From: Guptibacillus hwajinpoensis
Lineage (GTDB): Bacteria > Bacillota > Bacilli > Bacillales > Guptibacillaceae
Strand: one strand, 5' to 3'
NCBI RefSeq assembly: GCF_029277305.1
Contig: NZ_CP119526.1
DNA length: 64,000 bases
Part shown: one piece after another, positions 9,107 to 17,347 of the stretch
How the letters are laid out: each line of letters opens with the position of its first letter
How positions within the stretch are numbered: position 1 is the first letter of the stretch
Notes under the pieces: generated by a model
Told to the model about the DNA's origin: nothing
The model's database searches: none
Seen by the model: only the letters and a program-made list of their open reading frames with translations
Program-made: the position numbers and the translations under genes

Positions 9107-10681
9107 TTATCTTGATTCTCTTAATGGAATATCAGGGTTCTTATCTTTGAACCATCTCAGCGCAAAGTCGTTTTGGAATAGAAGAACAGGTCGCTTAAGC
9201 TGATCATAAACGAGCATGTTTCGGATGCTGTCGACCTTATCTTCAGGATTATCTGTTTCAATCCATCGCGCATGCTGGTGAGGCATTGTGTCAAATTGAA
9301 TATCGACATTGTACTCGCCTTTCATGCGGTATTCAAAGATCTCAAATTGAAGGCGTCCTACAACACCGATGACAATTTCATCCCAGTGAGCAGTACGATA
9401 AACTTGAATTGCACCTTCTTCTGAAAGCTGCTGCACACCTTTGTAGAAATGCTTCTGCTTCATTGCTTTTTGAGCACGAACCTTCGCGAAATGCTCAGGT
9501 GGGAACGTAGGTAAGGCGCCGAATGAATAAACATTCTTTGAACCAACGAGTGTGTCTCCTATTTGATACGTTCCTGAATCATAAAGGCCTACGATATCAC
9601 CAGGATATGCTTTTTCCACATTACCTCGAGAGGAAGCGAAGAAAAGTTGACCTTGAGAAAGTTTCAAGCTTTTACCCGTACGTTCAAGCCATGCCTCCAT
9701 TCCTTTTTCGAATGTACCTGACACAATACGTAGAAACGCAACGCGGTCACGGTGAGCCGGGTTCATGTTTGCTTGTATCTTAAAGATAAAACCTGAGAAC
9801 GTTTCTTCATCTGGTTTAACTTCACCTTCAGAGCTTTCGCGAGGTGCTGGGGAAGGAGCTAGATCAAGAAAATGGTTTAAGAATGTAGGTACACCAAAGC
9901 TTGAAATCGCACTTCCAAAGAAGACAGGGGTTTGCTTACCGGATTGTAGATCTTCTTCACTATAAGTTGCGCCAGCTTCATCAAGTAGCAGTACATCTTC
10001 TTGTAGCTGATTTACAAGATCTTCCCCAGCTTTTTCTTTTAGCACAGGGTCTTCAAGGTCTGAAATCTGCATCGCTTGCTTGTTGTCGCCTTCTGTATCA
10101 TAGAATTCAACTGCTTTCTGATGGCGATCATAAACACCCTGGAACGATTGCCCGATACCGATAGGCCAGTTCATTGGGTATGATTCAATACCTAGTACAT
10201 CTTCAATTTCTTCAAGAAGCTCGAGTGGCTCGCGGCCCTGGCGATCCATTTTATTAATGAAAGTGAAAATGGGAATGCCGTGCTCACTAACAACTTTAAA
10301 TAGTTTCTTGGTTTGTGACTCGACACCTTTAGCTGCGTCAATAATCATTACAACACTGTCGACAGCAAGAAGTGTACGGTACGTATCTTCACTGAAATCT
10401 TCGTGTCCTGGCGTATCAAGAATATTAATCGTATGTCCTTTGTAATTAAAGTTCATAACACTGGACGTAACGGAAATTCCACGCTGTTTCTCGATCTCCA
10501 TCCAGTCAGATGTTGCATACTTGGCTGACTTTCTTGATTTAACGGTTCCTGTTGAACGAATCTGTCCACCTAGGAACAAAAGCTTTTCAGTCAAAGTCGT
10601 TTTACCAGCATCGGGGTGAGAGATAATCGCAAATGTCCGTCTCTTCTTTATTTCTTCTTGTAATTCTTTATGGTTAGTCAT
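9107..10681 (-). CDS. prfC: Peptide chain release factor 3
   Basis: GTPase that recycles RF1 and RF2 from the ribosome after peptide release. The G1 motif SHPDAGKTT lies near residue 22 counted from the chosen start, followed by the G2-G4 motifs (RGISVTSSVM, DTPGHEDF, NKMDR) typical of RF3 rather than EF-G. Length of about 524 residues is normal. I chose ATG 10681 (MTNHKEL), which matches the usual RF3 N terminus; AAAGGA lies 12 bases upstream. A longer reading from GTG 10708 or TTG 10702 is possible. The gene is alone, converging on the HxlR gene. Confidence 0.96.
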   Translation of the reverse strand: MTNHKELQEEIKKRRTFAIISHPDAGKTTLTEKLLFLGGQIRSTGTVKSRKSAKYATSDWMEIEKQRGISVTSSVMNFNYKGHTINILDTPGHEDFSEDTYRTLLAVDSVVMIIDAAKGVESQTKKLFKVVSEHGIPIFTFINKMDRQGREPLELLEEIEDVLGIESYPMNWPIGIGQSFQGVYDRHQKAVEFYDTEGDNKQAMQISDLEDPVLKEKAGEDLVNQLQEDVLLLDEAGATYSEEDLQSGKQTPVFFGSAISSFGVPTFLNHFLDLAPSPAPRESSEGEVKPDEETFSGFIFKIQANMNPAHRDRVAFLRIVSGTFEKGMEAWLERTGKSLKLSQGQLFFASSRGNVEKAYPGDIVGLYDSGTYQIGDTLVGSKNVYSFGALPTFPPEHFAKVRAQKAMKQKHFYKGVQQLSEEGAIQVYRTAHWDEIVIGVVGRLQFEIFEYRMKGEYNVDIQFDTMPHQHARWIETDNPEDKVDSIRNMLVYDQLKRPVLLFQNDFALRWFKDKNPDIPLRESR

Positions 10682-10825
10682 TATGTCATTTAGTCCTTTC
10701 AATATCACTTCCTATGTAATATAACATATTCTAACGGTTGTTCCTATTGCATGTAGGGAAGGGGAAAAGTGAAAGGATTGCGAGAAATCTTATAGAAAAT
10801 AGTAAGGGAAAGGAGATCGATTAAA

Positions 10826-11254
10826 ATGAGTGGATTTCAAGAATTTTTAGATGGTTTTCTAACGAGCTGGAGAAAATCATCCATTGATGAACTGAAGGGT
10901 TACATAAGTGAGAGTTTATTGGCTAGAGAAGTGACAAGTCAATCAGAAATTTATGATTTTGGTTATGAAGAATCAATTCAAGGTTGGGAACGGGCATTCA
11001 ATGCCTTTTAAAAAGATGGCACAGTCTGGGTTCTTGAACAGGTTGCCGTTACGCCAATTCGTCGAAATGAAATGCTTGCGATCATTTATGCTTCAATTAA
11101 AGAGGACGGAGAACAAAGTGAGACTGGGAATGTGTTTTTTGATACATTTCGAAAAGGTGTACAAGGAAATTGGAAGCTTGTAAGAAGCTATATAGAAGCT
11201 GGTGTCCCTATTAAAAATATGTCTTCGCTTCATTCGAAAGAAGGAAATAACTAG
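10826..11254 (+). pseudogene. Small uncharacterised protein, possibly NTF2/SnoaL-like, interrupted by in-frame TAA
   Basis: One reading frame of 142 codons runs from ATG 10826 (behind AAAGGAGA) to TAA 11252, broken only by a TAA at 11009-11011. Before the stop: a 61-residue piece with LTSWRKSSIDEL and GYEESIQGWERAF; after it: VWVLEQVAVTPIRRNEM, FFDTFRKG and WKLVRSYIEAGVP. The alternation of helices and strands and the closing WKLVRSYIE suggest a small alpha+beta fold of the NTF2/SnoaL kind, but I do not recognise a named family. Both halves keep good codon structure, so the stop is recent, or is a sequence error. A restart at ATG 11072 would give only the C-terminal 60 residues. Confidence 0.7.
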
Positions 11255-11386
11255 TGTAAAAGCTGCAATCAATAAATAGTTATAGGAGCGTTGACACTTA
11301 GCTATATATGGAGTCAGATTTTAAGTATGAATGAGTTTTAGATATCTATGTAAGATGAAATTGAAGTTAGAGTAAATTCTAATTAG

Positions 11387-11434
11387 AACAAATTGAAATG
11401 GCACCGTAATTATCCGGTGCCATTTCAATTTGTT
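11387..11434 (-). terminator. Terminator of the LEA-like gene
   Basis: AACAAATTGAAATGGCACCG (11387-11406) pairs perfectly over 20 bases with its complement at 11415-11434. It lies directly after the minus-strand stop codon at 11437. Confidence 0.88.
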
Positions 11435-11436
11435 CA

Positions 11437-11718
11437 TTATTCTTTATCTTTTTTCTTTCCAAACACCTTCTTAGAAGCTCCTTTGATTACGTTTGATGCG
11501 GTATCAACTGATTTGCCTACCACTTTATTTCCTGTTTTACTTACATTTTTTATGAAGTCAGTCGAAGCATCAGCTGCTTTGCCAACAAGACCTCCTTCTC
11601 CACTAACAGATTTTACAATATCATTCGCTGTGTCAGCGGATTTATTCACAAGATCACTTGCCTGCTTCGATGTCTTCTTGACAATGTTATCTTCTTTCGT
11701 TGAATTTTTTTCAGACAT
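11437..11718 (-). CDS. Small lysine-rich LEA-like protein
   Basis: 93 residues, very hydrophilic, no cysteine or tryptophan. It is made of imperfect repeats of the form K-S-A-D-T-A-N-D-I-V-K-x-V and K-A-A-D-A-S-T-D-F-I-K-N-V, which would form amphipathic helices and resemble group 3 LEA-like stress proteins. Start ATG 11718 lies six bases after AGGAGGGG; the preceding TTG at 11721 is inside the spacer. No function can be given beyond likely soluble stress or desiccation protection, which is an inference from composition. Confidence 0.65.
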   Translation of the reverse strand: MSEKNSTKEDNIVKKTSKQASDLVNKSADTANDIVKSVSGEGGLVGKAADASTDFIKNVSKTGNKVVGKSVDTASNVIKGASKKVFGKKKDKE

Positions 11719-11849
11719 CAAAATCCCCTCCTGTGCGAATTAGATACATCACTATGCTTATGAGCTTATTGCTCGATATATGAATTTAGCATGTACTAAT
11801 AAATGGTAGGGGAGTTGAGTATTGTGTGTTAGATCGAAATAAATGATAA

Positions 11850-11874
11850 AAGGATGTGCAGAGTGCACATCCTT
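11850..11874 (-). terminator. Probable guaD terminator
   Basis: AAGGATGTGCA and TGCACATCCTT form an 11-bp stem around GAG, followed on the minus strand by TTTTATCATTT. It lies three bases past the guaD stop. Confidence 0.7.
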
Positions 11875-11876
11875 AA

Positions 11877-12344
11877 TTAATAGTCGATTCTTTCTAATTG
11901 TTGTTTCCATTTCTCGAATGGTTCGAATTTGCTTTTCAGTTCGAGGTGGTGAAAAGGGATCCTTCTTTGTTCAGGTTCTTTCTCGATTTCTTGATAGATC
12001 ACGGCATCATCAAAACCAGCGGCAGCAGCTTCGTGTCGGGTAGCAGCAAAATAGACCTTTTCAAGTCGTGACCAGTATATTGCTCCAAGGCACATTGGGC
12101 AGGGTTCACAGCTTGTATAAATTACACAACCATCAAGTTGGTGCGAGTCAAGTTTTTTACAAGCATTACGAATCGCGACAACTTCAGCGTGAGCAGTAGG
12201 ATCGTGCTTTGTAGTGACTTGATTCGTTCCTTCACCAATGACTTTGCCATCTTTCATAATAATGGCGCCAAATGGTCCGCCTTTTTTCTTCACGCTTTTT
12301 GAAGCCAATTGAATCGCTGCATTAAGCCAATCTTTTTCATTCAT
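11877..12344 (-). CDS. guaD: Guanine deaminase (cytidine/deoxycytidylate deaminase fold)
   Basis: Converts guanine to xanthine and ammonia. The 155-residue protein has the zinc-binding motifs HAE (in DPTAHAEVVAIRNAC) and PCPMC (in SCEPCPMCLGAIYW), and a long C-terminal tail with FEPFEKWKQQ as in B. subtilis GuaD, unlike the shorter tRNA adenosine deaminase TadA. Start ATG 12344 is eight bases after GGAGAG; the two GTG codons just upstream are too close to that site. Stands alone, divergent from the rpsN pair. GuaC, another enzyme of guanine metabolism, is encoded at 58957. Confidence 0.88.
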   Translation of the reverse strand: MNEKDWLNAAIQLASKSVKKKGGPFGAIIMKDGKVIGEGTNQVTTKHDPTAHAEVVAIRNACKKLDSHQLDGCVIYTSCEPCPMCLGAIYWSRLEKVYFAATRHEAAAAGFDDAVIYQEIEKEPEQRRIPFHHLELKSKFEPFEKWKQQLERIDY

Positions 12345-12624
12345 CTTCACCACTCTCCAATCTTATAAGTAATTAGACATACCTGTAAGTATTCCCTTTT
12401 AGGAGGAACAAGTTTCAAGAATGGTGATGCGAATAAGACTTGAGATAAGCACATGTGCAGTCGTCCTGTTATTGGTATTGGAGAATAAGCTAATTTAGTC
12501 TAAATGAGATGAAACTATAGAAGTGATAAACGTATTTTCTAATATAAGCTAAAGCGAAGTGGATCAATGAACATAACAAACAAGTTCAATCCTTTGCGTT
12601 ATAACGAATAGAGGATTATAATTC

Positions 12625-12645
12625 AAAACGTAATGTTTACGATTT
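12625..12645. promoter_or_regulatory. Zur box upstream of the zinc-independent rpsN
   Basis: CGTAAT (12629-12634), one base, TTTACG (12636-12641), flanked by AAAA and ATTTA, differs at only a few positions from the B. subtilis Zur operator (AAATCGTAATNATTACGATTT). It lies about 105 bases before an S14 gene of the type that Zur represses in B. subtilis. The rest of the region 12354-12748 holds no other element I can define. Confidence 0.8.
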
Positions 12646-12748
12646 ATGAGAATCAATGTTTAACTTCTGCTGTGGATAAGTACCTAATAGATGTACGAAT
12701 GTAAGTCTACCGGCATAAAATAGTGATGGATGAAAGGAATGAATTAGT

Positions 12749-13018
12749 TTGGCTAAGAAATCGAAAGTAGTTAAAGAACAAAAGCGTCAAGAACTAGTAA
12801 TGAAATATGCTGAGCTTCGAAATGATCTAAAAGCGAAAGGTGATTATGAAGCGCTGCGTAAGCTTCCTCGTGATTCATCTCCAACCCGTTTGAACAACCG
12901 TTGTGAAGTGTCAGGCCGACCTAAGGGATACTTAAGGAAATTTAAGATGTCTAGAATTGCGTTTCGGGAATATGCTCATAAGGGGCAAATTCCTGGAGTG
13001 AAGAAGTCAAGCTGGTAA
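12749..13018 (+). CDS. rpsN: Alternative 30S ribosomal protein S14, zinc-independent (C-minus) form
   Basis: 89 residues with the S14 signature RCEVSGRPKGYLRKFKMSR. It lacks the two CxxC pairs of the zinc-binding form and is longer than it, so it is the C-minus paralogue used when zinc is scarce. The TTG start at 12749 is ten bases after AAAGGA. A Zur operator upstream fits the known behaviour of this paralogue in B. subtilis, where it is induced on zinc depletion so that 30S subunits can still be assembled. Followed after 17 bases by a small HTH-like gene, probably co-transcribed. Confidence 0.95.
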   Translation: MAKKSKVVKEQKRQELVMKYAELRNDLKAKGDYEALRKLPRDSSPTRLNNRCEVSGRPKGYLRKFKMSRIAFREYAHKGQIPGVKKSSW

Positions 13019-13035
13019 AAGGGTAGGGGAAGAAG

Positions 13036-13374
13036 ATGGAGTGCAATGTACATTTATTGAAGATGCTCATTCGTGATATCGTGGCAAAACTTCCAGAAAA
13101 GGAGAAGGCTCTTTATCATTTCATAGATGAACTGGAGTTAAGGTTAATTGAATCTGCTGCAACACCAGATCAATACCTTCACCTTCTAAAGAAGTATTCA
13201 CCTTATCATGAAGCGGCAAATCATTTTGGTATCTCACCTTATAAAGCGAGAACCATGATGCATCGGATTGAATGGAAGGTTGCAGCGAAATTGGAAGAAA
13301 AGCTTCAGTGTATGAAGTGGCTGGAGCAGCCTTCGAACAGTAAAAGAGTTAAAAAAGGTTATCTTACTTTCTAA
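13036..13374 (+). CDS. Hypothetical protein with sigma-region-4-like helix-turn-helix, co-transcribed with rpsN
   Basis: 112 residues, all helical. The segment HEAANHFGISPYKARTMMHR (about 68-87) looks like a helix-turn-helix of the sigma-70 region 4 kind, and the upstream LPEKEKALYHFIDELELRL resembles the helix that precedes it. I do not recognise a named family. It starts 17 bases after rpsN with GGTAGGGGAAG as ribosome site and is closed by a strong terminator, so it is likely to be Zur-controlled with rpsN. What it regulates, if anything, cannot be told. Confidence 0.6.
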   Translation: MECNVHLLKMLIRDIVAKLPEKEKALYHFIDELELRLIESAATPDQYLHLLKKYSPYHEAANHFGISPYKARTMMHRIEWKVAAKLEEKLQCMKWLEQPSNSKRVKKGYLTF

Positions 13375-13377
13375 ACA

Positions 13378-13414
13378 AAGAGAGGAGGCTCGTATTGAGC
13401 CTCCTCTCTTTTCG
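13378..13414 (+). terminator. Terminator of the rpsN pair
   Basis: AAAGAGAGGAGGCTC, loop GTATT, GAGCCTCCTCTCTTT then TT: a perfect 15-bp stem right after the stop codon at 13374. Confidence 0.92.
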
Positions 13415-13429
13415 TTTAGGTCTTTTCTA

Positions 13430-13565
13430 AAAGTCCTTTTCTAGAAGATTGTTGCTTTAGAGGATTTTTGTATAGAAAACCAAACTTCGCTAATTGGAGC
13501 GGAAGGATGCTCAGCGCCCTCCCCGCGGAAAGCGAGCATCCTGAAGGGGAAATTACCCCACCGTT
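13430..13565 (-). repeat. Single shortened copy of the palindromic intergenic repeat, inverted
   Basis: Read on the minus strand, it shows AATTTCCCCTTCAGGATGCTCG, (left end, slightly altered), CTTTCCGCGGGG and then GAGCATCCTTCCGCTCC (right end). The central hairpin of about 90 bases found in the arrays at 4351 and 58266 is missing. The linker with TTTTCTAGAAGATTGTTGCTTT is kept. Confidence 0.8.
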
Positions 13566-13577
13566 TAGAAACAATTA

Positions 13578-14930
13578 TTATGACAGTGACTTAAAGTAGG
13601 TACAAACTGTTTCAATCCCTTTTGAGAAATTCTCAATGTGAAAATGTTCATTCGGTGCATGTAAATTTTCAGATGGTAAGCCAAAGCCCATGAGAACGAC
13701 TGGAGCTTGAAGGACGCGGGCGAATACTTCCACAATTGGAATGGAGCCCCCTTCTTTAGGGAAAAGAGCACGCACACCATAAACTTCTTCATATGCGTCA
13801 GCTGCCTTTTGAATCATTGGATCGTTTGAATCAAGCGAGACAGGGCGTGCCTGAATAAATTGATTCACTGTCATCGTTGTACCTGCTGGTAGATTTTCGT
13901 TAAGATGTTTTTCAATTTGTTCATAAACGCGCTGTGGATCCTGCTCACCTACGAGGCGACAGCTAATTTTGCCAGTTGCTTCTGATGGAACGATCGTCTT
14001 AATTCCATCACCCTGGTAACCACCTGAAATGCCGTTCAACTCAAGTGTTGGGCGAATACCCGTTTGTTCTTTAAACGAGAAACCTTCTTCTCCAAATAAA
14101 GCTGTTAAACCAAGGTCATTCTTCATTTCTTCCTCATCCGAAGGAATCTGAGCAATTTCTTCTCTTAGCTCATTCGTTACTTCCGGCACACCTTCATAAA
14201 AACCCTCAACAGCAATTGTGCCATCTTGATTGTGAAGGCTATCAAGAAGGTAGACTAGAGAGTGAACCGCGTTTGGCACACCTCCACCATAGACGCCTGA
14301 ATGTAGGTCTGTATTCGCCGTTTTTACGTTAACTTCCATTGCAAGTGCACCTCGAAGAGATGTGCAGATAGCGGGTAGTCCCTCTTTAATAAATGAAGTA
14401 TCAGAAATCACAACAGCATCAGCAGCAAGCTTTTCTGTATGATCTGTGATAAATGGACCAAGATTAGGGCTGGCAATTTCTTCTTCGCCTTCAATACAGA
14501 ATTTTACGTTCACGGGTAGTTTACCGTTCTCTTTCATCAGTAATTCCACTGCTTTCATATGGATGAACAACTGCCCTTTGTCATCCGTTGCGCCACGTGC
14601 AAATAGTTTGTTGTCACGGATAACGGGATCGAAAGGCGGTGTTTCCCAAAGATCAAGAGGATCAGCAGGTTGCACGTCATAGTGTCCGTAGATGAGAATG
14701 GTTGGTTGCCCATCTGCATGAAGCCAGTCAGCATAGACGATCGGATGGCCATCCGTTTCAATTACCTCAATATTCTCCATACCCGTTTTCTCTAAAGCAG
14801 TTGCAACCCATTTAGCGCCCTTTTCAACATCAGATTTGTGATCTGATACGGCTGAAATGCTAGGGATTTTCAAGAATTCTTGAAGCTCTTCTAGAAATGT
14901 TTCCTTATGTAATTCGATGCTCTTCTTCAT
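13578..14930 (-). CDS. M20-family dipeptidase
   Basis: Zinc-dependent metallopeptidase of the ArgE/DapE/carnosinase group. The 450-residue protein has the metal-ligand motif YGHYDVQP (about 79-86) and the second motif FARGATDDKGQ (about 111-121), a glutamate pair IEGEEEIASP (about 147-156), and NGISGGYQGDG in the lid domain. These match M20 dipeptidases of the CNDP type rather than DapE itself. Cytoplasmic: no signal peptide. It is transcribed alone, starting with ATG 14930 behind AGGAGGG on the reverse strand. The likely role is turnover of peptides for amino acids. Confidence 0.9.
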   Translation of the reverse strand: MKKSIELHKETFLEELQEFLKIPSISAVSDHKSDVEKGAKWVATALEKTGMENIEVIETDGHPIVYADWLHADGQPTILIYGHYDVQPADPLDLWETPPFDPVIRDNKLFARGATDDKGQLFIHMKAVELLMKENGKLPVNVKFCIEGEEEIASPNLGPFITDHTEKLAADAVVISDTSFIKEGLPAICTSLRGALAMEVNVKTANTDLHSGVYGGGVPNAVHSLVYLLDSLHNQDGTIAVEGFYEGVPEVTNELREEIAQIPSDEEEMKNDLGLTALFGEEGFSFKEQTGIRPTLELNGISGGYQGDGIKTIVPSEATGKISCRLVGEQDPQRVYEQIEKHLNENLPAGTTMTVNQFIQARPVSLDSNDPMIQKAADAYEEVYGVRALFPKEGGSIPIVEVFARVLQAPVVLMGFGLPSENLHAPNEHFHIENFSKGIETVCTYFKSLS

Positions 14931-15214
14931 TGATTTGGCCCTCCTTGTTTCGTGTTGTCCTTATTATACGGGAGTAAGAGCGCTTTGCCCATTCATGCAT
15001 GAAATCGAAATGGTTTATGGGTTAATTGAATATCTTCGAATTTCGGGATATATCCGCAAAAATATATTTTTATTTGCAAAAAAGTTGGCATACCTATGTT
15101 TATCTCATCTTATCTGCGATTTCCTTCATACTCTATAATAAATAGGTAATTAGAAGCGGTTTCTTTTCCTGGTATTGGGGTACAAATAGCTATCTTGAAA
15201 ATATTGGGGGATGT

Positions 15215-17206
15215 ATGGAAATGGAAAGATCATTTTCAAATTCAGAACAGCAAAAGTTTGCGAGTACTCTTCAGTCATTTAAGGAAAATCGTCAAAATCC
15301 AGTTGTGTTAGAAGAACTTTTATCAGACGCTGCCGTTCTCATAGATCAAAATAAATTAGAAGATCTTTACCAGTTGGCAGCGGAGTATGATCAAGCAGGG
15401 ATTTTTGAAGGTGGACCTTGGGAGAACCCGCGTAAGTTACAGGGACCGCTTGTTGGTGGTTCGTTCAAAGTTGAAGGCAACTATTCAATATTAGAAGTAT
15501 TAAGTGAGCTTCGAGTACTTGCGATTGCTAAAGGTGATTACCAACACTCGAATCTAACTGCAGATGAAGCTCGCACCTTTCTAAATAAAATTATGGCGCT
15601 TAATCTTGATATGATTTTTCCCCCTGAAACAGAGGAAGCACGAATTAATCAAACTCAAGAGCAAAAGAGGGGGATTTTTCTTTTCCAATACCTAGCGGAG
15701 CAATTGTCCCTTGGAGCTTTATCATCAACTTTAGTAAATGAAATTGATCGTTTGACAGCACAGCGTCCTATTATGGTGAAGCGAATTAAAGAAATGATTG
15801 GATTTGCTGAAAATCTTCTCACGTCAGATGATCTTGATCCACTGGGGCGAGAAAATATCCAGCTTTACCTTGATAGCGTTAGTGCACCAACGGAATTAAG
15901 CAAAGCATACCCGGACTTTGCACAATTTAGAAATGAATTTAATGCCTTGTCAGATATGGAGAGGGAGTTAGAAGCGGAGAAATTTGCTGATGTTATGCGA
16001 GACACAGGACTTGTATCGCCAGTACACGCGAACTTAGTCCGTTTCTTAGCGGAAGAAGATGCAAGTCATTTACTTGTCCTTTCACTTGGACTAACTGAGA
16101 AGGGTGAAGCGAACTTAAATGAGCATTTTACATTAGTGAAAGAGCTCATATTATTGGCTATTTATCCTGCAACTTCTCAATCACTCTATGGTCTTGCTAG
16201 AATGCTTGAGAGAGGTGTACTATCATCACCACCTGTTATTCCAGGACTTGAGAGAATTATCGAAATCGATATGCTTCCTGAAGTAGAGAAAGACTTGATG
16301 GATTCTCGTAATAATCCTGATGATTTGACGCCTGTTGGAATCCTGCTTTCAGGCATACTGAGCGTTCTAGGACAGCCGCTCGGAATCGGGCAGGGGATGA
16401 ATCCGACGTGCCAATCTGCGAGGGGTATTAGCCTGTGGTCTCAGCATGATCCTGGATTCCTTTTAGAATTAGTTGCGAGAGCATGTCGTGATGGTGAAGT
16501 GGATATTTCGTTTGAAGGCGCAGAAATTAATTCTTCTCTTATTGCTGGGGGGCTTGCGCCAGATCTGCATAAAGAACTTGATGCGGTATCACTTATTCTC
16601 GTACCTCACCTTGATCGCGTATATGATGAAATGATGAAACGAAGTACGTTCCGTGGCGAGGATGGACATAAATTTGTTAATCCTGAATTCTATGGTCAGT
16701 GGATTATGAAGGAATTTTCGTCAGTCATTAACCCGGTCACAGGCGGCGTTTCTGATTACGAGAATTTCGCCCGATTGTTTTATGCAACGCATCATCCTGA
16801 ATTCAATGAAGGTCACCAGCTGATCTATCCGAATCCGGTTGGCATATTTGTTACAACAGCTAACGCTGATCTACTTGGCTTGCATGCGATATCCATTCAG
16901 CGAATAGCACAAGATGAGTCAGGAAATGTTAGAGTTTATTTCTATAATCCAAATAATGATAGTGGTCAGGACTGGGGACAGGGCATTAAATCGACCGTTA
17001 GAAATAACGGAGAGGAAGAAGGGGAAGCATCCCTTCCATTTGACCAATTCCTATCTCGCGTATATGCGTATCATTACAATCCGAATGAAATGGGAGATTT
17101 AGCAGCTGTGCCAGCTGATGTTATTGAACGAGTGACAACACTTTCGAAAGAGAGCTGGGGACAGAAATACCAGTGGACTGATTTGGCTAATCCGTTTCTA
17201 ATTTAA
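15215..17206 (+). CDS. Large uncharacterised protein with a possible papain-like Cys-His-Asn triad
   Basis: 663 residues, soluble, no signal peptide or membrane helix. I do not recognise the family. Residues 1-390 are helical. The C-terminal part has NPTCQSARGISLWSQ (Cys at 399), LGLHAISIQR (His at 557) and FYNPNND (Asn at 578 or 580), in the order and with the sequence flavour of papain-fold cysteine peptidases or transglutaminases. This assignment is an inference from motif pattern only. Two ATG codons are possible: 15215, only four bases from GGGGG, and the in-frame 15221, better spaced. The gene stands alone behind about 280 AT-rich bases and ends in a clear terminator. Confidence 0.6.
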   Translation: MEMERSFSNSEQQKFASTLQSFKENRQNPVVLEELLSDAAVLIDQNKLEDLYQLAAEYDQAGIFEGGPWENPRKLQGPLVGGSFKVEGNYSILEVLSELRVLAIAKGDYQHSNLTADEARTFLNKIMALNLDMIFPPETEEARINQTQEQKRGIFLFQYLAEQLSLGALSSTLVNEIDRLTAQRPIMVKRIKEMIGFAENLLTSDDLDPLGRENIQLYLDSVSAPTELSKAYPDFAQFRNEFNALSDMERELEAEKFADVMRDTGLVSPVHANLVRFLAEEDASHLLVLSLGLTEKGEANLNEHFTLVKELILLAIYPATSQSLYGLARMLERGVLSSPPVIPGLERIIEIDMLPEVEKDLMDSRNNPDDLTPVGILLSGILSVLGQPLGIGQGMNPTCQSARGISLWSQHDPGFLLELVARACRDGEVDISFEGAEINSSLIAGGLAPDLHKELDAVSLILVPHLDRVYDEMMKRSTFRGEDGHKFVNPEFYGQWIMKEFSSVINPVTGGVSDYENFARLFYATHHPEFNEGHQLIYPNPVGIFVTTANADLLGLHAISIQRIAQDESGNVRVYFYNPNNDSGQDWGQGIKSTVRNNGEEEGEASLPFDQFLSRVYAYHYNPNEMGDLAAVPADVIERVTTLSKESWGQKYQWTDLANPFLI

Positions 17207-17212
17207 TGTTAG

Positions 17213-17246
17213 AAAGTACACTTCCTTTGTGAAGTGTACTTTTTTA
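17213..17246 (+). terminator. Terminator of the 663-residue protein gene
   Basis: AAAGTACACTTC, six-base loop, GAAGTGTACTTT followed by TTT; begins seven bases after the stop codon. Confidence 0.88.
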
Positions 17247-17347
17247 GGTTGGTAGAGAATATCGGGTACCTGCAGGGGGAACGACTCAGCTTCTCGAATC
17301 TAGTTTAAGTGTGATTATGACATAAGAGATTATGAAAGGGGATACAT

